From positions 1,144,001 to 1,208,000 of the forward strand of contig NZ_CP094669.1 of NCBI RefSeq assembly GCF_022827545.1: a stretch of DNA of 64,000 nt, written 5' to 3'. Position 1 is the stretch's first letter. Each line of letters opens with the position of its first letter. Under the pieces are notes generated by a model. It saw only the letters and a program-made list of their open reading frames with translations. It ran no database searches and had not been told where the DNA came from. The DNA is from Hymenobacter tibetensis. Its GTDB lineage: Bacteria; Bacteroidota; Bacteroidia; Cytophagales; Hymenobacteraceae. Both the position numbers and the translations under genes were made by a program. Shown here piece by piece: positions 47,026-55,770 of the stretch.

Positions 47026-47925
47026 GTGCATACTACGGAAGCGTTAAAGCAAACTGAAACATTGTCGGCCGTCCAACCCTCTGATGACAAGGAATGGACC
47101 GAAGTTATCGAACCACAGGATAGCTTATTGGCTTTGCGCCTCGGTGACGTATGGCGCTACCGCGACTTAGTAATGCTGTTTGTACGGCGCGACTTTGTAT
47201 CAACATACAAGCAGACGGTACTGGGGCCTATCTGGTTTTTCATTCAGCCGCTGCTCACCACGCTTACGTATGTCATCATTTTCGGTAGCGTAGCCAAGTT
47301 GCCTACTGATGGTTTGCCTGCCTTGCTTTTCTACCTGTCGGGTGTTACGGTCTGGAATTACTTTGCCCAGACATTGACGGCTACCGCTACTGTTTTCCGT
47401 GATAATGCTAGCATGTTCGGTAAGGTGTATTTCCCGCGCCTTACAATGCCTTTGTCTATTGTAATTTCCAACCTAGTGCGCTTTGGCATTCAGTTGGGGC
47501 TTTTTTTGGCTGTGTGGGCGTACTATCTGTTCACCACCGATGCCGTCCACCCCAACGCTTACATCCTGCTCACGCCGGTGCTGGTATTATTGATGGGGCT
47601 GCTTTCTCTGGGATTAGGCATGGTGTTCAGCGCTCTTACTACAAAGTACCGCGACTTAGCTATCCTACTCACCTTTGGGGTGCAACTGGCTATGTACGCT
47701 ACGCCCATTATATACCCAGCTTCTAGCCTACCCGAAAAGTATCGGTGGCTGCTGCAGGCCAACCCCATGACTCCCATTGTAGAGGCATTTCGTTATGGCT
47801 TCCTCGGCTCAGGCACAGTGACGTGGATCAGCCTCGGCTACAGCATCATCAGCACATTGGCAATCCTGCTGCTTGGCATCATCGTCTTCAATAGGGTGCA
47901 GAAAAGCTTCACGGATACTGTATAA
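47026..47925 (+). CDS. wzm: Polysaccharide ABC exporter, permease subunit
   Basis: 299 residues with a GTG start. The N-terminal cytosolic segment is followed by six predicted transmembrane helices. The ABC-2/TagG signature is visible as YRDLVMLFVRRDFVSTYKQTVLGPIWFFIQP and, later, TTKYRDLAILLTFGVQLAMYATPIIYP. With the ATPase encoded next it exports a finished lipid-linked polysaccharide across the inner membrane, the Wzm/Wzt route. The presence of this pair, with no Wzx or Wzy visible, means at least one glycan here is completed in the cytosol. Confidence 0.9.
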   Translation: MHTTEALKQTETLSAVQPSDDKEWTEVIEPQDSLLALRLGDVWRYRDLVMLFVRRDFVSTYKQTVLGPIWFFIQPLLTTLTYVIIFGSVAKLPTDGLPALLFYLSGVTVWNYFAQTLTATATVFRDNASMFGKVYFPRLTMPLSIVISNLVRFGIQLGLFLAVWAYYLFTTDAVHPNAYILLTPVLVLLMGLLSLGLGMVFSALTTKYRDLAILLTFGVQLAMYATPIIYPASSLPEKYRWLLQANPMTPIVEAFRYGFLGSGTVTWISLGYSIISTLAILLLGIIVFNRVQKSFTDTV

Positions 47926-47996
47926 GTACTGATTGGTTGGCTTGTAAGTGACCGGTAATACAAAGTCTGTTTTAAACCACATCTTGCAGCTTGCTC

Positions 47997-49256
47997 ATGA
48001 GTGATATTGCCATTAAAGTCGAGAACATAGGCAAGCTCTACCGATTAGGGGAAATCGGAACGGGTACTCTAAGCCACGACCTTAACAGAGCTTGGGCGCG
48101 ACTGCGTGGTAAGGAGGATCCGTTTGCCAAAATCGGCGAAACCAATGACCGGACCACCCGTGGCACCAGCGACTTCGTGTGGTCGCTCAAAGATGTGAAC
48201 TTCGAAGTGAAGCAAGGTGAGGTATTGGGTATCATCGGCCGCAACGGTGCCGGTAAATCCACACTACTCAAAATTCTTTCGAAGGTTACAGCTCCGACTA
48301 CTGGCCGTATCAAAGTAAAAGGGCGCATTGCTTCCTTGCTGGAAGTAGGTACTGGTTTTCACCCTGAGCTAACAGGGCGTGAAAACATCTACCTCAATGG
48401 AGCAATTCTCGGCATGACTAAAGCCGAAATCCGCAGCAAGTTCGACGAGATAGTAGACTTCTCGGGTGTCGAACGTTACATTGATACACCTGTGAAGCGT
48501 TACAGCAGTGGCATGTATGTGCGCTTAGCGTTTGCCGTTTCAGCTTTCTTGGAACCTGAAATTCTGATTGTGGACGAGGTTTTGGCCGTTGGCGATGCTG
48601 ATTTTCAAAAGAAATGCCTCGGCCGCATGAAAGATGTGAGTGTCAATGATGGACGCACAGTTCTGTTCGTTAGCCACAATATGGGCGCTATTACCACCTT
48701 GTGTGATAGAGGTTTGGTGTTAAGTAACGGAGAGGTTGCGTTTGGAGGGGATATATATCAAAGTGTTGATTTATATCTTAAGAACGGCAGCACTATAGCT
48801 TCAAATAGCTATTATAATCCATCAGCAAAAGAAACAGATTTTGTTAGTGTTGTAATTTCAAAGAGTAATGGAGAGTCAGCAACTAATTTCCATTTCGCTG
48901 ATGATATTGCTATCAAGTTTGAAATAAAAGTCTCTGAAAAATATAAGAATGCAGTTCTAGCTTTTCGAATCAAGGATCAAACAGAGCGAAACGTCTTTAC
49001 ATCACAAATACCGCTTAATACAATAGTCGATAAAGCGGGTGTGTATACTGTTCAAGCTATTATTCCAGGTAAGATACTAGTCCCTAATATCTACAAGCCT
49101 TTCGTAGCACTTCACGTTCCTAATGTGGAGGTTATATCCAAACTTGATGATAATTTAGCGTTTGAGATAGAGGAAACAGGAACAGATTTTTTTCAATATG
49201 CAGGCACTGACTATGGATGTGTAGTCGTTGAATGTGATTGGAAACTTTTAAATTAA
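47997..49256 (+). CDS. wzt: Polysaccharide ABC exporter, ATPase with C-terminal carbohydrate-binding domain
   Basis: 419 residues from the ATG at 47997. The nucleotide-binding domain (about 1-245) has Walker A GRNGAGKST (81-89), signature YSSGMYVRLAF, and Walker B ILIVDEVLAVGD. A C-terminal beta-sandwich (about 275-419) matches Wzt specificity domains, which bind the non-reducing end of the glycan. Composition changes inside the gene: the ATPase part is GC-rich, whereas from about 48.71 kb the C-terminal domain is AT-rich like the genes that follow. This indicates replacement of the specificity domain. Confidence 0.92.
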   Translation: MSDIAIKVENIGKLYRLGEIGTGTLSHDLNRAWARLRGKEDPFAKIGETNDRTTRGTSDFVWSLKDVNFEVKQGEVLGIIGRNGAGKSTLLKILSKVTAPTTGRIKVKGRIASLLEVGTGFHPELTGRENIYLNGAILGMTKAEIRSKFDEIVDFSGVERYIDTPVKRYSSGMYVRLAFAVSAFLEPEILIVDEVLAVGDADFQKKCLGRMKDVSVNDGRTVLFVSHNMGAITTLCDRGLVLSNGEVAFGGDIYQSVDLYLKNGSTIASNSYYNPSAKETDFVSVVISKSNGESATNFHFADDIAIKFEIKVSEKYKNAVLAFRIKDQTERNVFTSQIPLNTIVDKAGVYTVQAIIPGKILVPNIYKPFVALHVPNVEVISKLDDNLAFEIEETGTDFFQYAGTDYGCVVVECDWKLLN

Positions 49257-49278
49257 ACAATCATTGAGCTTGTTTTCC

Positions 49279-50067
49279 ATGGATAATTGCAAAATTTGCG
49301 GTAGCAAAACGGATAAGATCTTTACTTGTAAAGTGCTGAATAAGCATGATGTTGATTATTTTAAGTGCAGTAATTGCGAATTTATCCAGACAGAAAATCC
49401 ATATTGGTTGGAAGAAGCTTATTCCTCAGTGATAACTTCATTGGATATAGGTTTAATATCTAGGAATATCAACAACGTCCCGGTTGTTAGCACACTTATT
49501 AAAGTCCTCTATAAAAAAGATAAGGAATACCTGGACTATGGCGGTGGCTATGGAATGTTCGTGAGAATGATGAGAGATAATGGTTTCTCATATTATCGTC
49601 AGGACTTATATTGTGAAAATTTATTTGCTAAAAATTTTGATGTTGATGATATTATTTCTTCAATAGATAAATTCGAACTCCTAACTGCTTTTGAAGTTTT
49701 CGAACATCTTGTTGATCCTGTAAGTGAATTAAAGAAGATGCTTTCCTATAGCGACAATATCTTCTTCACTACCACAGTCTATCCTAAAAATACGGATTTA
49801 ATCAGCTGGTGGTATCTTATCCCAGAAACAGGGCAGCACGTAGCTCTATACTCGCATAAATCATTAAAGCATTTGGCAAAAATAAATGATCTTCACTATT
49901 ATAACTTTGGTGATACGTATCATTTATTCACTAAAAAGAGTTTTCCTAACAAGTTGTTTGAATCAATTTTTAGTGAAAGATTTCAAAAGTATTATAATAA
50001 AATATCATCAAACCCAGTTTCGTTATTGCAAAGTGATTTCAATATGATTTCATCCATCAAGATGTAA
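49279..50067 (+). CDS. SAM-dependent methyltransferase with N-terminal zinc-binding motif
   Basis: 262 residues from the ATG at 49279. The N-terminal CKICGS...KCSNCEF forms a probable zinc knuckle (two CxxC pairs). The class-I methyltransferase domain has motif I LDYGGGYGMF and later TAFEVFEHLVDP, as in the Methyltransf_23 family. In ABC-exported O-antigens, methylation of the non-reducing end can stop chain growth and be read by the Wzt C-domain. Its position right after wzt, in the same AT-rich block, fits that role (inference). 13 G/C in the 60 bases 49621-49680. Confidence 0.8.
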   Translation: MDNCKICGSKTDKIFTCKVLNKHDVDYFKCSNCEFIQTENPYWLEEAYSSVITSLDIGLISRNINNVPVVSTLIKVLYKKDKEYLDYGGGYGMFVRMMRDNGFSYYRQDLYCENLFAKNFDVDDIISSIDKFELLTAFEVFEHLVDPVSELKKMLSYSDNIFFTTTVYPKNTDLISWWYLIPETGQHVALYSHKSLKHLAKINDLHYYNFGDTYHLFTKKSFPNKLFESIFSERFQKYYNKISSNPVSLLQSDFNMISSIKM

Positions 50068-50077
50068 TATTTTTTTG

Positions 50078-51034
50078 ATGAAAAGAATATTGATAACTGG
50101 TTTTTCTGGGTTTGTTAGCGAGTACTTGCTGGATTTATTGAATGACATTGCAGACCAGTACGAGGTTATTGGTCTGTCCCGTTCTTATAACTTTGAGTCC
50201 AAAATACGTAAAAACTTACATGTCAAATTAGTTAAGTTAGATTTAAACGATAAAGAGCATTTACGGGAAGTCCTTTATCTTACTCGGCCAGATTACATTT
50301 TTCACTTGGCATCTGACAGCAGCGTTTCATACAGCTGGCAGAAGCCTATTGAGAGCTTTCAAAATAATACAAATATTTTTTTAAATCTTATTGAAAGCGT
50401 CAGAGCATTAAATACAGAATGTAAAATACTTTCTATAGGGTCATCAGAACAATATGGCATTGTTGATCCTGAGAGTATTCCGTTAACAGAAGAGGCTACA
50501 CTAAATCCTATCAGCCCATACGCTGTAGCAAGAGTATCACAAGAATTACTAAGCAAAGTATATAATCGGGGGTATGGGTTGGATATCATCATGACAAGAT
50601 CTTTCAATCACATTGGCCCTGGACAGAAAGAGAACTTCGTTGTTTCGTCTTTTGCCAAGCAGATTGTTGCTTACAAAGCCGGTCTTATACCTAATATCAA
50701 AGTTGGAAACTTAGATATAGTAAGGGATTTTCTTGATGTGAGAGATGTAGTAAAAGCATATATGCTTCTTATGCAGAATGGTATAGGGGGGCAGGTGTAT
50801 AATATTTGCAGTGGCAACGGATATTCTCTGAAACAAATATTGCATATGATGATGTCGATTGCTGGCATTGAAGTAGAGTACAGTATTGATAAGGAACTTA
50901 TAAGACCGTCAGATAATCCAATTATCATTGGAAGTAATAAAAAAATAAAGGATGAATTGGGTTGGTATCCCTCATATTCGATCGATGCAAGCTTGAGGGA
51001 CATACTAACTTATTGGGAGCAGCGTTTAAAGTAA
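50078..51034 (+). CDS. rmd: GDP-4-keto-6-deoxy-D-mannose reductase-like (RMD family)
   Basis: 318 residues. NAD(P) motif GFSGFVSEYL, IGSSEQYG, and the strongly diagnostic TRSFNHIGPGQKENFVVSSFAKQI and VRDFLDVRDVVKAY, which match bacterial RMD. It would reduce GDP-4-keto-6-deoxymannose to GDP-D-rhamnose (or its C4 epimer, 6-deoxytalose). The YxxxK catalytic motif reads YAVAR here, so the usual Lys is Arg. It follows the methyltransferase by 10 bases and precedes a GT4 by 4, all AT-rich. Confidence 0.8.
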   Translation: MKRILITGFSGFVSEYLLDLLNDIADQYEVIGLSRSYNFESKIRKNLHVKLVKLDLNDKEHLREVLYLTRPDYIFHLASDSSVSYSWQKPIESFQNNTNIFLNLIESVRALNTECKILSIGSSEQYGIVDPESIPLTEEATLNPISPYAVARVSQELLSKVYNRGYGLDIIMTRSFNHIGPGQKENFVVSSFAKQIVAYKAGLIPNIKVGNLDIVRDFLDVRDVVKAYMLLMQNGIGGQVYNICSGNGYSLKQILHMMMSIAGIEVEYSIDKELIRPSDNPIIIGSNKKIKDELGWYPSYSIDASLRDILTYWEQRLK

Positions 51035-51038
51035 AGCC

Positions 51039-52148
51039 ATGAAAGTACTGTTTGATCATCAGATATTTGTTTTACAGAAGTTCGGTGGTATTAGTCGTTA
51101 TTTCAATGAGATAATGAAAATGCATTCTTCTGAAATAGATGTGATGCGTGTCGATCCTGCTCTTTTCATTGAAGATCAACCAGTACAGAAAAATAATCTA
51201 TTAGCAAGAGGAACTAGATTCTTGAAAAGGAAGATAGGAGCATCTACTCAAGTACATAGCAGAGAGCTTCCAGTAAAAGCCGAAGAGCAAATCAGGGGTG
51301 ATAATTTTGATTTGTTACACCCTACCTATTATGGAGATTATTTCGATAGATACACTGATAAACCATTTGTGTTGACTGTCTATGATATGATTCATGAGGT
51401 GTATAAAGAGAATTTTTCTCTAAACGATCCTATTTCTCACAATAAGTTAGTTCTGTGTAATAAAGCTAGTATGATAATAGCAATATCGCATAAAACTAAA
51501 GAAGACTTAGTGGATATATTTGGAATTAATGAAGACAAGGTGCATGTAACTCATCTGGCTTCTGATTTCAACAAAATTGTGGCGAAGCGTCCTAATATTC
51601 CTGAAGGCGTAAATAAGTATGTGCTTTTTGTAGGTAATAGGGGATTATATAAAAACTTTTACTTTATGGTAATGTCTTTGACATCTATTCTGAAAGATGA
51701 TAAGTCATTACATATTCTTTGTACAGGGCATCCCTTTACCAAAGAAGAACAATCTTTTTTCAAAGATTTCAATATTGGCAGTCAAATTAAAAGCATCTAT
51801 CTGGAGGATGATAGTGAGCTAGCTTGGGTATATCAGAATGCTGAATTATTTATATTTCCGTCTTTATATGAGGGATTTGGGCTTCCGCTTTTAGAAGCAT
51901 TTGCCAGTGAGTGTCCGGTTGTTTCAAGCACTGGAGGGTCGTTGCCTGAAGTAGGAGGAGATGCTGCTTTGTATTTTGACCCAAAGAACTCACTAGCAAT
52001 TCAAGACGCTGTCCGTTCGGTTTTGTATGATTCGAGCTTGAAAAGCGACTTGATAAACAAAGGCAAAAAACGCTTTGCGGAATTTAGTTGGGATAGATGT
52101 AGGGCTGAAACCTTGGCTGTGTACCAAGCAGCTATAGCTAATGCTTAG
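51039..52148 (+). CDS. GT4 family glycosyltransferase
   Basis: 369 residues, GT-B fold. The N-terminal FGGISRYFNE is typical of mannosyl/rhamnosyl GT4 enzymes. The donor site FPSLYEGFGLPLLEAFASECPVV shows the EGFGLPxxE signature. It probably adds a mannose-type sugar; D-rhamnose from the neighbouring rmd product is a possible donor (inference). It is the last gene of the AT-rich block, four bases after rmd. Confidence 0.88.
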   Translation: MKVLFDHQIFVLQKFGGISRYFNEIMKMHSSEIDVMRVDPALFIEDQPVQKNNLLARGTRFLKRKIGASTQVHSRELPVKAEEQIRGDNFDLLHPTYYGDYFDRYTDKPFVLTVYDMIHEVYKENFSLNDPISHNKLVLCNKASMIIAISHKTKEDLVDIFGINEDKVHVTHLASDFNKIVAKRPNIPEGVNKYVLFVGNRGLYKNFYFMVMSLTSILKDDKSLHILCTGHPFTKEEQSFFKDFNIGSQIKSIYLEDDSELAWVYQNAELFIFPSLYEGFGLPLLEAFASECPVVSSTGGSLPEVGGDAALYFDPKNSLAIQDAVRSVLYDSSLKSDLINKGKKRFAEFSWDRCRAETLAVYQAAIANA

Positions 52149-52225
52149 CTAGCTCTAAAAAAGTCAAGACTGAAATTAAACACATTGTGCATTCACCTTC
52201 GTAACAGCCGCTATCAACATCATGC

Positions 52226-53275
52226 ATGAATGGTTGGCTATTGTTCCAAAAACAGAATCATATTGTGTTTAGTCGTAAACAGTTTCCGAAAATATCAATT
52301 ATAACTCCAAGTTACAACCAAGGCCAATACCTTGAGGAAACTATCAAATCTATCATTGCGCAGGAGTATTCGAATTTCGAGCTTATTATAATTGATGCTG
52401 GTAGTTCTGACAATACTGTCGAAGTTATTCGAAAATACGAGTCTTGGATTACATATTGGGTAAGTGAAAAGGACCGTGGCCAAAGCCATGCTATTCAAAA
52501 AGGATTAGAGGTTGCTACTGGCGATATTATAAATTGGATCAACAGTGATGATATAGTTGCGCCGGGTACATTCCAGCGTATTGCTGCCGAGTTTGACTTG
52601 GAAAAGTACGACGCCATATGCGGCTACTGTGACTTCTTCCTGCATGATCTGGACCATTTAGACCTGCGCAATATGCGTATGGGAATAGGGGCTACAGTCG
52701 GTGACACAATTTCTCTGAACCAGATAAACCAGCCATCCACTTACTTCAAGGCATCTGTTATAAAGCAGCTAGGAATTGATGAGCAGTTCCGATATACAAT
52801 GGATCTGGATTTATGGTATCGGTACTTGCTAGTAGCAGGCCAACGCAAAGTGCTGCTATCGGAAGGGCTCTTTTCTTACTTCCGTCTACACGATTCTTCG
52901 AAGTCAGTGGCAGAAGGGGAGAAGTTTCATGGCGACGTATGGAAGGTATATTACAATGTGTTGTACAGCATGCAGCAACATGAGGTGTTGCTGAAATTCG
53001 CCAGCCATTTTATCCCAACCTTCTCCAACTTCCGTCCTACGCGTTACGCAATTCAAGTTTCACCTGCTGAATTGCGGGCGTTTGTGCGCTACGTTGCTTG
53101 GGAGGGAGTTCATTACTACAACAGTCAATGGGACCAAGCCGCAGCGCGCAAATGCTTAGTATTAGCGTATCACAATGGTCAGAAGTTGAACAAGGATGTA
53201 GTGCGGCAAATGGTAAAGCACTACGTTTTACCAACTAGTATTGCCAAATGGTTTGCAGCCCGATCGGCCAAGTAA
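52226..53275 (+). CDS. GT2 family glycosyltransferase
   Basis: 349 residues. The GT-A domain has SIITPSYNQGQYLEETI, IDAGSSDNTVEVI, and the NWINSDDIVAPGTF segment with the acidic pair. The C-terminal region (about 240-349) is extra and helical. It is related to the GT2 at 44842. The start of the gene is AT-rich and its second half GC-rich, so the compositional boundary of the island falls inside or near it. The acceptor is unknown. Confidence 0.86.
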   Translation: MNGWLLFQKQNHIVFSRKQFPKISIITPSYNQGQYLEETIKSIIAQEYSNFELIIIDAGSSDNTVEVIRKYESWITYWVSEKDRGQSHAIQKGLEVATGDIINWINSDDIVAPGTFQRIAAEFDLEKYDAICGYCDFFLHDLDHLDLRNMRMGIGATVGDTISLNQINQPSTYFKASVIKQLGIDEQFRYTMDLDLWYRYLLVAGQRKVLLSEGLFSYFRLHDSSKSVAEGEKFHGDVWKVYYNVLYSMQQHEVLLKFASHFIPTFSNFRPTRYAIQVSPAELRAFVRYVAWEGVHYYNSQWDQAAARKCLVLAYHNGQKLNKDVVRQMVKHYVLPTSIAKWFAARSAK

Positions 53276-53288
53276 TAAATCTGGATTA

Positions 53289-54419
53289 ATGAAAATAGCA
53301 TTCGTTTCGTTGATGCGCGGTGCCAATTGGGGCGGTAGTGAAGAGCTTTGGTCTAAGACGGCGTTACGAGCTTTAAGTGAAGGCCACAAGGTGGAAACCC
53401 TGACGTATGGGTGGGACCCCCTGTCGCCTCGGCTTTTGAAGCTGCGGGAGGCGGGAGTTAGCACCAAATTCTACTACGGTGAGAGTACTGCTCTCTTGGA
53501 TAGAATAGCCGTTAAATTGCGTGTCAAGAAGCGAAAAATAGAGATGTTGCCGAGCGTAGAGGCAGACGTTTGCATTATCTCTAATGGTTCGATATGGGAT
53601 TTCATTCGGCTACGCCCTGTGACAGACCATATCCTAGCTACTGGCCAGCCCTACATCATATTGGCGCACAACACGCTTGATTACGGCGACATTCTGGACG
53701 AACAGCAGCGGGAGTATGCTATCCGCGTACTTGAAAAAGCAGCCCGAGTGCTTTTTGTATCAGAACGCAACTGGAGAGGGGCCGAACGTCAGTTAGCCCA
53801 CCCTATACGGGGCGCGCAAGTGGTAGCCAACCCAGTTAATATTCGCAAAGCCTTTATCAAGCCCTTTCCCACTTCCGAGAGGCTGTTGATGGCTTCTGTA
53901 GGATCCCTGGACTGTAGCTTCAAAGGCCAGGACCTGATGCTGGAGGCGTTGAATGGCGCAGCTTGGAAAGAGCGCGACTTTCTGCTTAGAATTTACGGTA
54001 CTGGGCCTCATACGCAATACCTGCACCATCTTATTGCGTCATACGGCTTGCAAGGCAAGGTGACGTTGGAAGGCCACGTGAGTGATGTTGACGGAATCTG
54101 GGAAGCCAGTCAAGCGCTTGTTTTGTCTTCTGTAACGGAAGGCGTACCAATGGTAGTGGTGGAAGCCATGCTTTCGGGCCGGGCCGTTGTGGGCACCGAC
54201 GTAGGTGCTGTGGACTTGTATGTAAAGGAAGGAGAGACGGGGTTTCTGGTACCAGTGGCGAAAGCAAAGTATCTGGCCGAGGGGTTGGAGAAACTGTGGA
54301 ATAGCCGGGCTAGACTCAAGGAGATGGGCGAGCATGCGTTCAAGCACGCAATAGCCATTACAGATGCTACTCCCGAAGAGAACTTCCTGAACATCATTAA
54401 AGCTTCTCAGCAAGTCTAG
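53289..54419 (+). CDS. GT4 family glycosyltransferase
   Basis: 376 residues from the ATG at 53289; an earlier in-frame start lies within the preceding gene. GT-B fold: N-terminal MRGANWGGSEELW; C-terminal donor domain with GSLDCSFKGQDLMLEAL, and SSVTEGVPMVVVEAMLSGRAVVGTDVG, the GT4 ExxxxxxxE pattern. It follows the GT2 at 52226 by 13 bases. The donor sugar cannot be deduced. Confidence 0.86.
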   Translation: MKIAFVSLMRGANWGGSEELWSKTALRALSEGHKVETLTYGWDPLSPRLLKLREAGVSTKFYYGESTALLDRIAVKLRVKKRKIEMLPSVEADVCIISNGSIWDFIRLRPVTDHILATGQPYIILAHNTLDYGDILDEQQREYAIRVLEKAARVLFVSERNWRGAERQLAHPIRGAQVVANPVNIRKAFIKPFPTSERLLMASVGSLDCSFKGQDLMLEALNGAAWKERDFLLRIYGTGPHTQYLHHLIASYGLQGKVTLEGHVSDVDGIWEASQALVLSSVTEGVPMVVVEAMLSGRAVVGTDVGAVDLYVKEGETGFLVPVAKAKYLAEGLEKLWNSRARLKEMGEHAFKHAIAITDATPEENFLNIIKASQQV

Positions 54420-54564
54420 CAAGGATATTCACTGACTTGCTGTTGGGTTGTGGGCACATCCTAGTTGAAAACCTGAAAGTATAGATAGCCTAACGTCCTG
54501 CCTGGAGTTAATAGGCACGAAGAAGGCTTATAAGACCAGCTTGAACAGAAATTGAAAGCTGCCT

Positions 54565-54572
54565 TACCTTTG
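54565..54572 (+). promoter_or_regulatory. -7 promoter box upstream of the GT2-GT61 pair
   Basis: TACCTTTG, an exact TAnnTTTG match, with TTG at 54541-54543 as a possible -33 (21-base spacing). It would start a new transcript with a leader of about 80 bases. Confidence 0.55.
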
Positions 54573-54624
54573 TAAGCTGATAGCTCTGGTCAGTAACCTC
54601 CGATTTTGGGTTGGCTGATATACT

Positions 54625-54648
54625 ATTAAGTAGTTGCCTTATTAAGTA
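54625..54648. repeat. Two direct repeats ATTAAGTA before the GT2 gene
   Basis: ATTAAGTA occurs at 54625-54632 and 54641-54648, a 16-base period, ending eight bases before the ATG. The position is downstream of the candidate -7 box. It could be a regulator or leader-RNA site; chance in AT-rich sequence is possible. Confidence 0.35.
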
Positions 54649-54656
54649 CTATAAGT

Positions 54657-55727
54657 ATGATTGCTCAACCTGTTGGCGTTTCTTTCTTGGTGTGCACGTA
54701 CAACGGAGCAGCCCGTATTGCTGAAACGTTGGCTTGTTTGGCTCATCAGGTAACCTCTACGCCCATTGCGTGGGAAGTTATAGTAGTGGACAATGCCAGC
54801 ACTGATGGCACGAGTGAGGTAGCGAAACGCAGCTGGGAACAAGTGGGAGCACCCGCATCGTTGCGAGTTTTTTCGGAGCCTCGGCCCGGTAAGAATTTTG
54901 CCGTCGAGGTGGCCTTCAGCAAGGCGCAGTACTTGTATGCGTGCATCGTAGACGACGACAACCGTCTTAACCCCGATTATCTTCAGATAGGATTCGACCA
55001 GATGCAGGCAAACCCTGCCATTGGGATGCTAGGCGGGAGAAACAGTGCAACGTTTGAAGGTAATCCACCAAGCTGGTTCAACGCGTTCCAGCATTGCTAT
55101 GCCGTAGGGGAGCAGATCGACTACGTGGGCGGGGCTTTTCAGCCACTTAGGGAAGGTAACGCAGGGCGCAATGTGCTTTGGGGTGCAGGTATGTTTGTAA
55201 GAACAGACCTATGGCATAAACTAGAAGAAGTTGGCTTTGCCAGCCTTTTCAGTGGCCGACAGGGTACCAAGAACTTAACAGCGGGTGAGGATGACGAGCT
55301 GTGCTACGTGGCGCAGCTGCTAGGCTATGAGGTTTGGTACTCCTCGCACCTGTATCTGCAACACCATATGACTGCTGGTCGATTGACACCCGCTTACCGG
55401 GACAAGCTGTTCTACGCTTCTGTTTGGTCGGCTGGGCGTTTGGGGGCATATCGAAACGCTTTGTGGGGACGAGTTAAATCCAAGGACACGCTGACAATAA
55501 ATCTGATAAAGGATTTCATTTATATGAGCCTAGGGTTTTTAAAGCACGTACTATCAATAAAATATATAAAAGCGTTGTTCAACGGGGATAAACTGTATAT
55601 AAAATACGGGTGGCACCAGTTGTTAACGCTCTATGATTTCGTTCGAAATTTCAGCCGCATTAAAGAGTATTACAAATCAGTGCTAGATTTAAAATACAAA
55701 ATACAAGGAACAGCAGTAGTGCACTAA
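54657..55727 (+). CDS. GT2 family glycosyltransferase
   Basis: 356 residues. The GT-A domain has SFLVCTYNGAARIAETL, VVDNASTDGT, and CIVDDDNRLNPDYL with a strong acidic cluster. A conserved WGAGMFVRTDLW then TAGEDDELCY gives the catalytic ED region of GT2 enzymes. The C-terminal 80 residues are basic and AT-rich in DNA. It forms a two-gene unit with the GT61 protein downstream. Confidence 0.86.
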   Translation: MIAQPVGVSFLVCTYNGAARIAETLACLAHQVTSTPIAWEVIVVDNASTDGTSEVAKRSWEQVGAPASLRVFSEPRPGKNFAVEVAFSKAQYLYACIVDDDNRLNPDYLQIGFDQMQANPAIGMLGGRNSATFEGNPPSWFNAFQHCYAVGEQIDYVGGAFQPLREGNAGRNVLWGAGMFVRTDLWHKLEEVGFASLFSGRQGTKNLTAGEDDELCYVAQLLGYEVWYSSHLYLQHHMTAGRLTPAYRDKLFYASVWSAGRLGAYRNALWGRVKSKDTLTINLIKDFIYMSLGFLKHVLSIKYIKALFNGDKLYIKYGWHQLLTLYDFVRNFSRIKEYYKSVLDLKYKIQGTAVVH

Positions 55728-55770
55728 AAAGGCGCTGCGCATAGCCGTTTGTTGCACCAATTGAGTTTAA

